Shown here piece by piece: positions 33,830 through 41,577 of a DNA stretch of 50,097 nucleotides. The DNA comes from an uncultured Kineothrix sp. (GTDB taxonomy: Bacteria > Bacillota > Clostridia > Lachnospirales > Lachnospiraceae), in assembly GCA_910588855.1 (NCBI GenBank), contig CAJUSR010000027.1, positions 1 through 50,097 of the forward strand. The letters are read 5' to 3'. The notes under the pieces are model-generated. The model searched no databases, had not been told where the DNA came from, and saw only the letters and a list, made by a program, of their open reading frames with translations. The position numbers and the translations under genes are program-made. The stretch's first letter is position 1; each line of letters starts with the position of its first letter.

Positions 33830-34978
33830 ATGGATTTAAGCAGGAATAATATGAAGAAAATCAGAGGATTGATTGTTTTTACGGCGGTAGTATGCCTTGC
33901 CGTAATAAAATTTGATGTGGTGCTGAAAGGGATTTTGTTTGCATTGGGTATTTTAAAGCCTTTTATATATGGTGCTGTAGCAGCATTTGTGTTGAATATC
34001 CCCATGAATGCCATTGAAAAAAAACTGTTGGGGAAAGTGAGGAGCCCTAAGATGCAAAAGGCGAAGCGGCCGGTGAGTATCTTCCTATCTTTTGCCGTTG
34101 TCGTTTTGATTATTGTGGTAGTGGCCGTTACGGTAGTGCCGCAGCTGACAAAGACAATGATGGAGTTGGGCAATAAAATACCAGTATTCCTCGGCGATTT
34201 ACAAGTATCTTTGGAGCAGCTTTTTGTCCAGCAGCCGGAACTGGCAGTCATGCTGGAGGAACTGGATGTGGATAGTATCAATTGGGAGTCCGCATTGAGA
34301 GGAATTGCCGATTTTATGAGAAATGGTTTGGGCAGCGTAGTAAGTTCCACGGTAGTGGTGGCTTCAACGATTATCGGCGGGGTAGTGAATTTATTTGTGG
34401 CTCTTGTTTTTTCCTTTTATGTGCTGGCACAGAAAGAAAAGCTTGGGAACCAGATGAAGCGGATGATGCATGCTTATTTTTCCGAAAAAGTTTTTGTAAG
34501 AACAATGGAAATTGCTTCTCTGGCCAACAAGAATTTTACGAATTTCATCACAGGGCAATGTATGGAAGCCATCATTTTGGGCAGTATGTTTGTGGTAGCT
34601 ATGGTTATCTTCCGCTTCCCATATGCACTGTTGGTAGGCGTACTGATTGCATTTACTGCATTGATACCAATTGTAGGAGCTTTTATCGGCTGTTTTGTGG
34701 GTACTTTCCTGATTATGGTGGATGATCCTATCAAGGCAGTTTGGTTTCTTGTCCTATTTATTATATTGCAACAGGTAGAAGGGAATCTGATTTACCCTCA
34801 CGTAGTAGGAAATTCGGTAGGGCTCCCTTCTATTTGGGTATTGGCGGCAGTTACGGTAGGAGGCAGCTTGATGGGAGTTGCAGGGATGCTTATTTTTATT
34901 CCGATTGTATCTACGGTTTATGCGTTGCTTCGCGAAGATGTCAATAAAAAGAATGGTGGCAGGCTAAAGATAGAGTAG
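33830..34978 (+). CDS. AI-2E family transporter (TqsA/YtvI-like)
   Basis: A 382-residue membrane protein of the AI-2E exporter/UPF0118 family, with about seven hydrophobic helices in the usual arrangement: two at the N-terminus, a soluble segment (residues about 110-165), then the cluster ending with ILQQVEGNLIYPHVVGNSVGLPSIWVL, the family's most conserved stretch. Relatives transport autoinducer-2, ions or unknown small molecules; the substrate cannot be read here. GGAGG lies 10 bases before ATG 33830. Confidence 0.87.
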   Translation: MDLSRNNMKKIRGLIVFTAVVCLAVIKFDVVLKGILFALGILKPFIYGAVAAFVLNIPMNAIEKKLLGKVRSPKMQKAKRPVSIFLSFAVVVLIIVVVAVTVVPQLTKTMMELGNKIPVFLGDLQVSLEQLFVQQPELAVMLEELDVDSINWESALRGIADFMRNGLGSVVSSTVVVASTIIGGVVNLFVALVFSFYVLAQKEKLGNQMKRMMHAYFSEKVFVRTMEIASLANKNFTNFITGQCMEAIILGSMFVVAMVIFRFPYALLVGVLIAFTALIPIVGAFIGCFVGTFLIMVDDPIKAVWFLVLFIILQQVEGNLIYPHVVGNSVGLPSIWVLAAVTVGGSLMGVAGMLIFIPIVSTVYALLREDVNKKNGGRLKIE

Positions 34979-35101
34979 AGAAGAAATAAAAATAGGGCAA
35001 TGAAGAAATGGAGAGGAAATATAGAAGTGTTGCCCTACATAGCATTTTAACCTATATAGACAAAAAATTGCATTAAATATTAAAAAAATTAAAAATAGTA
35101 G
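34979..35101. other. intergenic, nothing recognised
   Basis: A-rich spacer between the permease and the tRNA promoter without stem-loops I can support. Confidence 0.4.
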
Positions 35102-35130
35102 TTGATTTTATTTCATATAGAGTATATAAT
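35102..35130 (+). promoter_or_regulatory. tRNA-Pro promoter
   Basis: TTGATT at 35102-35107, 17-bp spacer, TATAAT at 35125-35130; the tRNA begins 14 bases later. Confidence 0.75.
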
Positions 35131-35143
35131 AACTATTGCGCTT

Positions 35144-35216
35144 CGGGGTGTGGCTCAGGTGGTAGAGCGCTACTTTAGGGAAGTAGAGGCCGCAAGTTCA
35201 AGTCTTGTCACTCCGA
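35144..35216 (+). tRNA. tRNA-Pro (anticodon AGG)
   Basis: A 73-base cloverleaf: acceptor CGGGGTG / CACTCCG, D stem GCTC/GAGC, anticodon stem CTACT/AGTAG with loop TTAGGGA, five-base variable loop, T stem GCAAG/CTTGT with loop TTCAAGT, discriminator A. The C1-G72 pair and A73 are proline identity marks, supporting the anticodon reading AGG (35177-35179). CCA is not encoded. Adenosine at position 34 is uncommon in bacterial tRNA-Pro. Confidence 0.9.
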
Positions 35217-35220
35217 TAAG

Positions 35221-35255
35221 GAATCCGCAATAATTATTGTTGCGGATTCTTTTTT
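35221..35255 (+). terminator. tRNA terminator
   Basis: GAATCCGCAA pairs with TTGCGGATTC, followed by T6. Repeat family C begins at the next base. Confidence 0.9.
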
Positions 35256-35450
35256 ATGCACAGCCCCGTGCAGGGGAAAAAGCCGCAAAACGGCGCACGG
35301 GGCGCGCAGCGAGTAGAGGAAGAAGAATCTTCTCTACTCGATTGAACAGCCCCGTGCAGAGGAAAAAAGCTGCAAAGCGGCGTACGGGGCGCGCAGCGGG
35401 TAGGGGAGAGGAAGCATGTCACTATCACGGTCCGCCGCAGGCGATTTTTT
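35256..35450 (+). repeat. tandem pair of family C repeats
   Basis: Two units, 35256-35343 and 35345 to about 35420, each with CAGCCCCGTGCAG, AAGC(C/T)GC and GCGCAGCG(A/G)GTAG. The tail CCGCCGCAGGCG plus T6 comes from family B. Confidence 0.75.
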
Positions 35451-35527
35451 ACCTTATAGGATTCGAGTGTCAAAAGGTTCGCCCGGCAGTGCTAGACAGA
35501 CCTTTTGACATCCGAATCCTTATGGGG
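35451..35527. repeat. short family A palindrome
   Basis: Arms of about 25 bp (CTTATAGGATTCGAGTGTC and, inverted, GACATCCGAATCCTTAT) with a short centre containing GCCCGGCAGTGC, as in the element at 185-445. It starts after a T6 run. Bases 35528-35622 show only a hairpin AAGTGTC/GATACTT. Confidence 0.75.
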
Positions 35528-35622
35528 AAATCCTTCGCCAGAAGGACGTAATATGAAGTGTCAAAGATACTTTTTTATATAATATTTATATAATAGAGTT
35601 TGTGCATAAAAAGGGATAAGTG

Positions 35623-35904
35623 ATGATAGAAAAAGAAAAATTTCATGTGTTGAATTATGTAAAAAAGGAAGAATATACCGGAAGTATGGATGGGATGAGG
35701 TATATGCTCCGAAAAAAAGAAGAAGATGGGGAGATGAAGCTGGAGGTGACGATATGGCCGGAGCCTTTCGGTTATGCGGCTACCCCGGAAAAAAGGAAGC
35801 AGAGAATGGATTTTTCATTCAGCCAAAATGGGTTGGAGGAAGCGGTTGACTGGATGAATGATCAATATGAAGGGCAGAAAGCCCTATGGGATGTGGTAAA
35901 ATGA
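35623..35904 (+). CDS. small conserved hypothetical protein
   Basis: A 93-residue soluble protein with KLEVTIWPEPFGYAATPEK and a helix EEAVDWMNDQYEGQ at the end. I do not recognise a named domain; the Trp-Pro-Glu-Pro-Phe element looks conserved. The ribosome site is weak (AAGGGAT). Its TGA overlaps the next gene's ATG, so the pair is an operon. Confidence 0.7.
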   Translation: MIEKEKFHVLNYVKKEEYTGSMDGMRYMLRKKEEDGEMKLEVTIWPEPFGYAATPEKRKQRMDFSFSQNGLEEAVDWMNDQYEGQKALWDVVK

Positions 35905-36998
35905 GAAAAAAGAAGAAAATGAAAAGTATAGAAGTGCAAGGACAAGGGATGAAATTAAGAATAAGACCCTCAGGTATAGCAGCTATCCTGCTGGCATTGC
36001 CAGTGTATGGGGTTTCTAACGGATTGTATGAATTAGCGGTTTGCAGAGAAAACTCTGGCTCTTTTTTCCAGAAAAAAGGAATCCAAAAGCTTGCTAGGGA
36101 TATAAACGGAAAAAGGGAAGACAGAAGAAGGAAGCGGGAAGAAAAGCAGGGAGAGAAGAGTGGCGGTATCGGGAGAGGATTGTCTTTTGCCGACTTTACA
36201 AAAGAAATAGAAGACGGGAAGGCTTGGTTTCAGGAACAGAAAAAGGAACGCATTACAATGACCAGTTATGATGGGTTAAAGCTGGTGGCATATTACCTTC
36301 CGGCAAAAGAAGACTCCCGTAAAGTGTTGATTTTGGTACATGGATATAGGAACAGTGGAATTGTTGGGGATTTTTCCAATTTGGTAAAATTTTATCATAA
36401 AATGGGTTATCATCTTTTGGTGCCTTATCAGAGGGCGCATGGGGAAAGCGAAGGAAAACATATTTGCTTTGGCGTTAAAGAACGGTATGATTTGGTGCAG
36501 TGGACAGAATACATTGCTGGCAGGTTTGCCGGGAATTGTAATATTTTCCTGTCAGGTATTTCTATGGGCAGTGCAACGGTGCTTATGGCTGCGGGGTTAA
36601 GGCTGCCGGAACAGGTGAAGGGGCTGATTGCAGATTGCGGATATACCTCTCCTTGGGATATTTTTACCTATATGTTGAAGAAAGATTTTCATTTACCCAA
36701 GTTCCCATTTTTATATATTGCTGATTACATATGCCGCATCAAGGCAGGATTCCATTTTCAGGAGTGCAGTACAGTAGATAGCATGAAAGGGAACCATATA
36801 CCAGTATTGTTTATTCATGGCAAAAAGGATGAGACGGTGCCCGTGGAGATGAGCCGGATAAATTATGAGGCCTGCGGGGCAGAAAAAGAGATTTTTATTG
36901 TAGATAGGGCAGCGCACGGAACATGCAATCTGGTAGAGCAGGAGGAATACCGCAAAAGAGCAGCGGCTTTTATTGAAAAATGGTCGGATAGGAATTAA
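35901..36998 (+). CDS. membrane-anchored alpha/beta hydrolase
   Basis: A 365-residue protein with an N-terminal hydrophobic anchor (about residues 24-44), a basic linker (KREDRRRKREEK) and an alpha/beta-hydrolase domain. The catalytic machinery is readable: oxyanion strand LVHGYRNSG, nucleophile GISMGS, Asp in HGKKDETVP and His in RAAHGTC. Similar proteins act as esterases or peptidases at the membrane; the substrate is unknown. The start codon overlaps the previous stop (ATGA). Confidence 0.85.
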   Translation: MRKKKKMKSIEVQGQGMKLRIRPSGIAAILLALPVYGVSNGLYELAVCRENSGSFFQKKGIQKLARDINGKREDRRRKREEKQGEKSGGIGRGLSFADFTKEIEDGKAWFQEQKKERITMTSYDGLKLVAYYLPAKEDSRKVLILVHGYRNSGIVGDFSNLVKFYHKMGYHLLVPYQRAHGESEGKHICFGVKERYDLVQWTEYIAGRFAGNCNIFLSGISMGSATVLMAAGLRLPEQVKGLIADCGYTSPWDIFTYMLKKDFHLPKFPFLYIADYICRIKAGFHFQECSTVDSMKGNHIPVLFIHGKKDETVPVEMSRINYEACGAEKEIFIVDRAAHGTCNLVEQEEYRKRAAAFIEKWSDRN

Positions 36999-37258
36999 CG
37001 GGTTGGCTATCGTGTGAAGTGGGCAAGAAGAGAAAACAGGGGGAAATGGAAAGAAAGATAGGAGCTGGAAAAAAGAGGTTGTAGAAGTAAGGGCAAGAGC
37101 CGGAAGAAAAGATGATATGGGAGGAAAGTTAGGATTCAGCAGAAAAGAGACCGTAGGGGTAAGGGCAGGAGCCGGAAAAAAAGAAGGAACGAGAAGAAGG
37201 ATTGGCTCCGAAAAAGAGAGGATATGGGAAGAAGGACGGTAATAGGAAGAAAAAAGTT
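36999..37258. repeat. degenerate purine-rich repeats upstream of the rRNA methyltransferase
   Basis: Units resembling GCCGGAAGAAAAGA...ATGGGA recur but in mixed frames with stops. They look like decayed copies of the coding array at 37280-37567. A TTG at 37202 opens the following frame but has no well-spaced ribosome site. Confidence 0.6.
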
Positions 37259-39028
37259 ATGGAAAAAGGATTAGGAGCAGGAAGAAAAGGGAATATGGGA
37301 AGAGGGTCAGGAACCGGAAGAAAAGAAGGCATGGAAAGAGGATTAGGAACAGGAAGAAAAGAGGATATGGGAAGAGAGTTAGGAGCAGGAAGAAAAGGGA
37401 ATATGGGAAGAGGGTCAAGAGTCGGAAGAAAAGAAGATATGGAAAGAGGGTCAAGAGCAGGAAGAAAAGAAGATATGGGAAGAGGGGGAGGAGCCGGAAG
37501 AAAGAAAGGCATGGAGAAAAGAGGAGAAGCAGGAAGAAAAGATGGTATGGGAAGAAAAGAGTGGGGAGCGGAAAAGCCATCGAAAAGTAAGAATGCTGTG
37601 GAAGGCAGGGAAAAGACAGGCAAGAGATTTTATGGGGAAAGAGATAGCAGAAAACCAAGTGAAAAATATGTTGCTTCAAATAGGAAAGGCGGCGGAGAAA
37701 AAAAATGGCAATCCCGGAACGGAGAAAAGCCGAAGGCGGATAGAAAGCAATATGCTGCAGAGGATAGGCAATATGCCAGCCGGAAGGAAGCAGGCGCATG
37801 GAAAGGAAGCGACAGGGAAAGAGAAAGGGCAACAGAGGAGTGGGGGAAAAGTTTTCAAGCGGGATACAAGGATATAGAGGCTGGGAAAAAAATATGCAGG
37901 GCTTTTGGAGAGTGCGGAGGCTGTCAAATGCTTCATCTGCCTTATAAGAAACAACTGAAACGCAAGATGAAAGAGACGGCAAAACTGTTGGATCCTTATG
38001 TCAGGCTGGAAGAAATCATAGGGATGGAGCAGCCGGAGCATTACCGGAATAAGGTAAATGCTGCATTTACCCATGACAGACAAGGCAAACCTTTGTCAGG
38101 GGTGTATAAAGAGGGGACTCATTACATTATCCCTATAAAAAAATGTATATTGGAAAATGAAAAAGCGGATGCGATTATCGCAACGATACGGGAATTGCTT
38201 CCGTCATTTAAGATAAAAACATATGACGAAGATAGAGGATATGGTTTGCTGCGCCATGTAATGGTAAGGATAGGACAGTCAACAGGTCAGATTATGGTAG
38301 TGCTTGTATTATCTTCGCCTATATTGCCGTCAAAAAATAATTTTGTCAAGGCATTGTTGGAGCGGCACCCGGAAATAACAACGATTGTTACCAATATAAA
38401 TGAACGGAAGACAAGCATGGTACTTGGGGAAAATGGCCAGGTAATTTACGGGAAGGGATATATTGAAGATGTACTGTGCGGTATTACTTTCAGGATATCT
38501 CCTAAGTCTTTTTATCAGGTAAATGCAGTACAGACGGAAAAGCTGTACCAGAAGGCGGTGGAATATGCAGGGCTTACCGGAAAAGAAGTTGTGCTGGACG
38601 CATATTGTGGAATCGGAACAATCGGGATGGTGGCTGCAGGAAAGGCAGACAGAGTAATCGGGGTGGAATTGAATGAAGATGCAATAAAGGATGCTGCTGC
38701 CAATGCAAAACGGAATAAGATTAAAAATATTGATTTCTATCAAAAGGATGCAGGGGAATTTATGATTCAGCTTGCAGAACAAGGGGAACATATAGATACG
38801 GTATTTATGGATCCGCCTAGAACGGGAAGTGATGAAATTTTCCTGGATTCCCTTGTAAAACTCAAGCCAAAGAAAGTAGTATATATTTCCTGCAATCCAG
38901 AGACTTTGGCAAGGGATTTGAAGTATATGACAAAGAGAGGGTATCGGGTGACGAAGGGAGTATGCTTAGACATGTTCCCGTTTTGTGGGCATGTGGAAAC
39001 AATTTGCTGCCTAAACCGTATAAAATAG
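37259..39028 (+). CDS. rlmD: 23S rRNA (uracil-5-)-methyltransferase RlmD-like with repeat tail
   Basis: About 589 residues. The C-terminal 390 form a TrmA/RlmC/RlmD SAM-dependent m5U methyltransferase: cluster cysteines in KKICRAFGECGGCQ and IKKC, SAM site DAYCGIGTIG, MDPPRTGSDE, nucleophile Cys in SCNPETLARDL and the base in CGHVE. In place of an N-terminal TRAM domain there is a basic Arg/Gly/Lys-rich region of about 190 residues, beginning with eight 12-residue repeats of the type GRKEDMGRGSGA (37280-37567). AGGAAG precedes ATG 37259; TTG 37202 is an alternative start. The tail may help RNA binding (inference). Confidence 0.85.
   Translation: MEKGLGAGRKGNMGRGSGTGRKEGMERGLGTGRKEDMGRELGAGRKGNMGRGSRVGRKEDMERGSRAGRKEDMGRGGGAGRKKGMEKRGEAGRKDGMGRKEWGAEKPSKSKNAVEGREKTGKRFYGERDSRKPSEKYVASNRKGGGEKKWQSRNGEKPKADRKQYAAEDRQYASRKEAGAWKGSDRERERATEEWGKSFQAGYKDIEAGKKICRAFGECGGCQMLHLPYKKQLKRKMKETAKLLDPYVRLEEIIGMEQPEHYRNKVNAAFTHDRQGKPLSGVYKEGTHYIIPIKKCILENEKADAIIATIRELLPSFKIKTYDEDRGYGLLRHVMVRIGQSTGQIMVVLVLSSPILPSKNNFVKALLERHPEITTIVTNINERKTSMVLGENGQVIYGKGYIEDVLCGITFRISPKSFYQVNAVQTEKLYQKAVEYAGLTGKEVVLDAYCGIGTIGMVAAGKADRVIGVELNEDAIKDAAANAKRNKIKNIDFYQKDAGEFMIQLAEQGEHIDTVFMDPPRTGSDEIFLDSLVKLKPKKVVYISCNPETLARDLKYMTKRGYRVTKGVCLDMFPFCGHVETICCLNRIK
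37280..37567 (+). repeat. 36-bp coding tandem repeat (8 units)
   Basis: Eight imperfect, in-frame 36-bp units, each starting GGAAGAAAAG and encoding GRK plus GM or DM plus GRG. Copy number may vary without breaking the frame. Confidence 0.85.
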
Positions 39029-39112
39029 GGATTTTTAATGATTTGAATAGTGTAAAATAGATGGTTTGCCACCGATTTTCCACCGGTTCAATGGGAAAAT
39101 ATCAAAATATAT

Positions 39113-39147
39113 GAAAGAGGGGGATTATCGCTAAAAATCCCCCTTTC
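39113..39147 (+). terminator. hairpin between convergent genes
   Basis: GAAAGAGGGGGATT pairs with AATCCCCCTTTC. The flanks permit termination for both the methyltransferase and the minus-strand operon. Confidence 0.65.
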
Positions 39148-39188
39148 ACCCCAAATGGACAGATTTAAATTTTTGTTATTTTCCCAAT

Positions 39189-39611
39189 TTAATATGTCCG
39201 TTCAGAAAAATCTTCTGGTAAAAAATCACATTGACTGTCGGGAATGCCTATTTTTAGGGCGTAGTTAATCATTTCATTCCAATTTTCTCTATCTTCAGCA
39301 TAAGAAATATCAAGTATTTTTCCATGAACAGGTGTAATACCTTTTCCGGATAAATCAAATATTCGCGTGCGAAAAATGATGATAATTCTTTCTCTATTGT
39401 GAACGGTAATATACCATTCTTTTTTTAGATTTGTACTTATATTGGATTGGAAATATTTTGCTATATTTTCAATTTTATCGCTTGGTAATTCAATAGTATA
39501 AATTTTAACAAACCCTAAGAAACGCTTTTTTATATTAATTATTTTAAATTTGTTAAGTATAGTAACATCTCTAAGGCTTAGATTTATTACTTCCCCATGA
39601 TAACATGACAT
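39189..39611 (-). CDS. hypothetical protein in an XRE operon
   Basis: A 140-residue soluble, beta-rich protein (INLSLRDVTILNKFKIINIKKR at the N-terminus; HGKILDISYAEDRENWNEMINYALKIGI near the end). I do not recognise a family. AAGGAG stands about 6 bases before the ATG on the minus strand. It follows the XRE gene by 21 bp and is probably co-transcribed and regulated by it. AT-richer than its neighbours, as is the whole operon. Confidence 0.65.
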   Translation of the reverse strand: MSCYHGEVINLSLRDVTILNKFKIINIKKRFLGFVKIYTIELPSDKIENIAKYFQSNISTNLKKEWYITVHNRERIIIIFRTRIFDLSGKGITPVHGKILDISYAEDRENWNEMINYALKIGIPDSQCDFLPEDFSERTY

Positions 39612-39632
39612 TGTTTTCTCCTTTAAGCTGCT

Positions 39633-40250
39633 TTATTCGCTCCAATTCATTTCTTTATCTGAAATTCCCTGCATTCTGCATTCGTGGCAAACAATAGCTT
39701 TTTCCTCTTGATTTCCAATGGTATATTTCAATATTTTGTTTTTAAAAACGATATATTTGGTATTATTACATTTGAAATCAATAAACCAATTTCCACCTTT
39801 CTGATGGTTTGCTATTAAAGCTCTTGAAGCTAATTCCGGGAAATTAGGGGCATCTGATGTAAAAAAGATAACTGTCCAGTATTTTGGTACTCCTCCTGTA
39901 TTCCATAATTCAATTTTATGAACACGAATATAATCCAAAAGATTTTCATCATCTATGCTTTCTTTAATCAACGCACCCTCATATAATTTTGCCCGCTCTT
40001 TTCTAATGGCATTGTTTCCGCAAATATTGACTTCTCTTGTTCCATTGATTGAAAGTTCATCCTTTAACAAGACATCAACGGTTATTTGAAACAAATTGCT
40101 CAATACAATCAATTTTTCTGTTTCTGGAAGTGCAATATCAGCTTCCCATTTAGAAATAGATTGTCGGCTCACATTACAGATGGCTGCTAATTCTTCTTGT
40201 GAGTAATTCTTCTTTTTTCTTAGTATCTGTATTTTTTCAGATAGTTTCAT
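39633..40250 (-). CDS. XRE-family regulator with C-terminal sensing domain
   Basis: A 205-residue protein. Residues 3-62 are a Cro/C1 helix-turn-helix (NYSQEELAAICNVSRQSISKWEADIALP). The remaining 140 residues contain strands and a C-terminal Cys-His-Cys patch (IVCHECRM) but no named domain. AAGGAGG precedes the ATG. It heads a two-gene minus-strand operon and probably regulates it. Confidence 0.8.
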   Translation of the reverse strand: MKLSEKIQILRKKKNYSQEELAAICNVSRQSISKWEADIALPETEKLIVLSNLFQITVDVLLKDELSINGTREVNICGNNAIRKERAKLYEGALIKESIDDENLLDYIRVHKIELWNTGGVPKYWTVIFFTSDAPNFPELASRALIANHQKGGNWFIDFKCNNTKYIVFKNKILKYTIGNQEEKAIVCHECRMQGISDKEMNWSE

Positions 40251-40478
40251 AGAAGTACCTCCTTGCTTCTCTGTAAATTATATCAAATATAAAAAATTAA
40301 GACTATCAACTTTCTCGTTCTTTTTCGCAACCTGCAAGCGCAATCAATGACATGGATATGAGAGGGTCTCCATAACCGCCGGTATTGCAGTACGCTTTTT
40401 CAAGTGGGAATAGACAATGATATAGTTGACTTTACTGTAAAGGCGATTTATAGTGTCATTTATCAAGAGGGTATGGGC
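40251..40478. promoter_or_regulatory. intergenic with a second promoter-like dyad
   Basis: TTGACT (40426-40431), 17 bp, TATAGT (40449-40454), with the perfect palindrome CTTTACTGTAAAG (40430-40442) in the spacer. It resembles the MerR-type operators nearby and lies ahead of the first MerR gene. The rest of the stretch shows nothing clear. Confidence 0.45.
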
Positions 40479-40509
40479 TTGACTCTCGTATTATGTGAGG
40501 GTTTATACT
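40479..40509 (+). promoter_or_regulatory. MerR-type promoter (19-bp spacer)
   Basis: TTGACT at 40479-40484, a 19-bp spacer and TATACT at 40504-40509, with a dyad CTCTC...GTGAGGG inside. Over-long spacers with a central dyad are the mark of MerR activation. Confidence 0.8.
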
Positions 40510-40532
40510 CTTAAAGTCAGGAGGTGGTTTCT

Positions 40533-41351
40533 TTGCTAAAAATAGGGGAATTTTCAATTTTGTCCCAAATCAGTATTCATATGCTCCGGCACTATGATGA
40601 TATTGGTCTGCTGGTTCCTGAACATGTGGATGACTGTACAGGATACAGATACTATAGTGAACGGCAACTCCCAATTGCCAACAAAATACAAGCATTGAAA
40701 AGCATGGGGCTTGGATTAGCCTTAATCAAGGAAATATTGTCGAAGTATACAAGCAATGACCAACTGAAAGATTATCTTGAACTCCACGCAATGGAGCAAC
40801 GGGAGAAAATAGCCAATATGCAGAAACAATTGAATCTGATTGAAACAACCATAGTGAATCTGGGACATGTTTCTGATATACCTTTGTACAGTGTGGCACT
40901 CAAAAAGTTTCCAGCTTATAATGTAATCAGCGTAAGGGGTAGGATAGAAACACCAGAGGATGAGGCGGTTCTCTGGGAGAGGTTAGCAAAAGAGCGGGTA
41001 TCACAAAAGATGCAGTTTGCAAACCCGGCTTTGAATATAGCAGTATTCCATGATGAAGAATTTCATGAACATAATTTGGATGTAGAGGTACAGCAGGCGA
41101 TAGTTGGCCGGTACCATGATACAGAAGCAATGAAATTTAAGAAAATTGAAGAAACAACAGTAGCAACACTTACATTTAAAGGGCAGTATAATCTATTGCC
41201 GGATGTAAATGAAGAAATCATGCGATGGATTACTGATAATCACTACAAGATTGATGGAAAACGCTTCAACATATATCATGTATCTCCAGAAACGGAAGAA
41301 GCGATAGGAAATATGGTTACAGAGGTGTGCTTTCCGGTAAAACCGCTATGA
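40533..41351 (+). CDS. MerR-family regulator with GyrI-like effector domain (1)
   Basis: A 272-residue protein: MerR winged helix (LKIGEFSILSQISIHMLRHY, GYRYYSERQLP), coiled-coil dimer helix (residues about 75-115) and a C-terminal GyrI/BmrR-type small-molecule-binding domain ending VTEVCFPVKPL. It would distort the 19-bp-spacer promoter to activate it when a ligand, often a drug or cationic compound, binds. TTG 40533 is preferred: AGGAGG lies 9 bases upstream, while GTG 40524 overlaps it. Confidence 0.87.
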   Translation: MLKIGEFSILSQISIHMLRHYDDIGLLVPEHVDDCTGYRYYSERQLPIANKIQALKSMGLGLALIKEILSKYTSNDQLKDYLELHAMEQREKIANMQKQLNLIETTIVNLGHVSDIPLYSVALKKFPAYNVISVRGRIETPEDEAVLWERLAKERVSQKMQFANPALNIAVFHDEEFHEHNLDVEVQQAIVGRYHDTEAMKFKKIEETTVATLTFKGQYNLLPDVNEEIMRWITDNHYKIDGKRFNIYHVSPETEEAIGNMVTEVCFPVKPL

Positions 41352-41355
41352 GAGA

Positions 41356-41385
41356 AGATGCTGCAATTTAGCGGCATCTTTTTTA
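41356..41385 (+). terminator. Rho-independent terminator
   Basis: AAGATGCTGC pairs with GCGGCATCTT (one G-T mismatch), then T-run. Repeat B3 begins immediately after. Confidence 0.8.
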
Positions 41386-41510
41386 CCATGTGGAAAGCTC
41401 TCCGAACTTCCCATATGGTAAAAAGCAATTATCGCACTGCGGCGGAAGGGGAACATGTGGCTGCCTCGACCCGCCGCAGGCGGAGAATCCTGCAAGCAGG
41501 ATTCTTTTTT
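41386..41510 (+). repeat. dispersed repeat B3, terminator-adjacent
   Basis: Third near-full copy of family B, with the first hairpin (ACCATGTGGAAAG ... CTTCCCATATGGT) and the final GAATCCTGCAAGCAGGATTC hairpin with T6. Confidence 0.85.
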
Positions 41511-41521
41511 ACGATATATAC

Positions 41522-41552
41522 TTGACTCTCGGACAATGCATGGGTTTAAACT
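41522..41552 (+). promoter_or_regulatory. MerR-type promoter of the BtrH-like gene
   Basis: TTGACT at 41522-41527, a 19-bp spacer and TAAACT at 41547-41552. The spacer starts CTCGGACAATGCATGGG; compare CTCGTATTATGTGAGGG at 40485. Shared ends suggest the same MerR protein acts on both. Confidence 0.7.
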
Positions 41553-41577
41553 TAAGCGGAGCAAAGGAGGAAAGAGC

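Noticed and set aside
37129..37982. Long Phe/Leu/Pro-rich minus-strand ORFs of 164 and 241 codons
   Set aside because: They are antisense to the purine-rich repeat tail of the methyltransferase and have repeat-derived composition.
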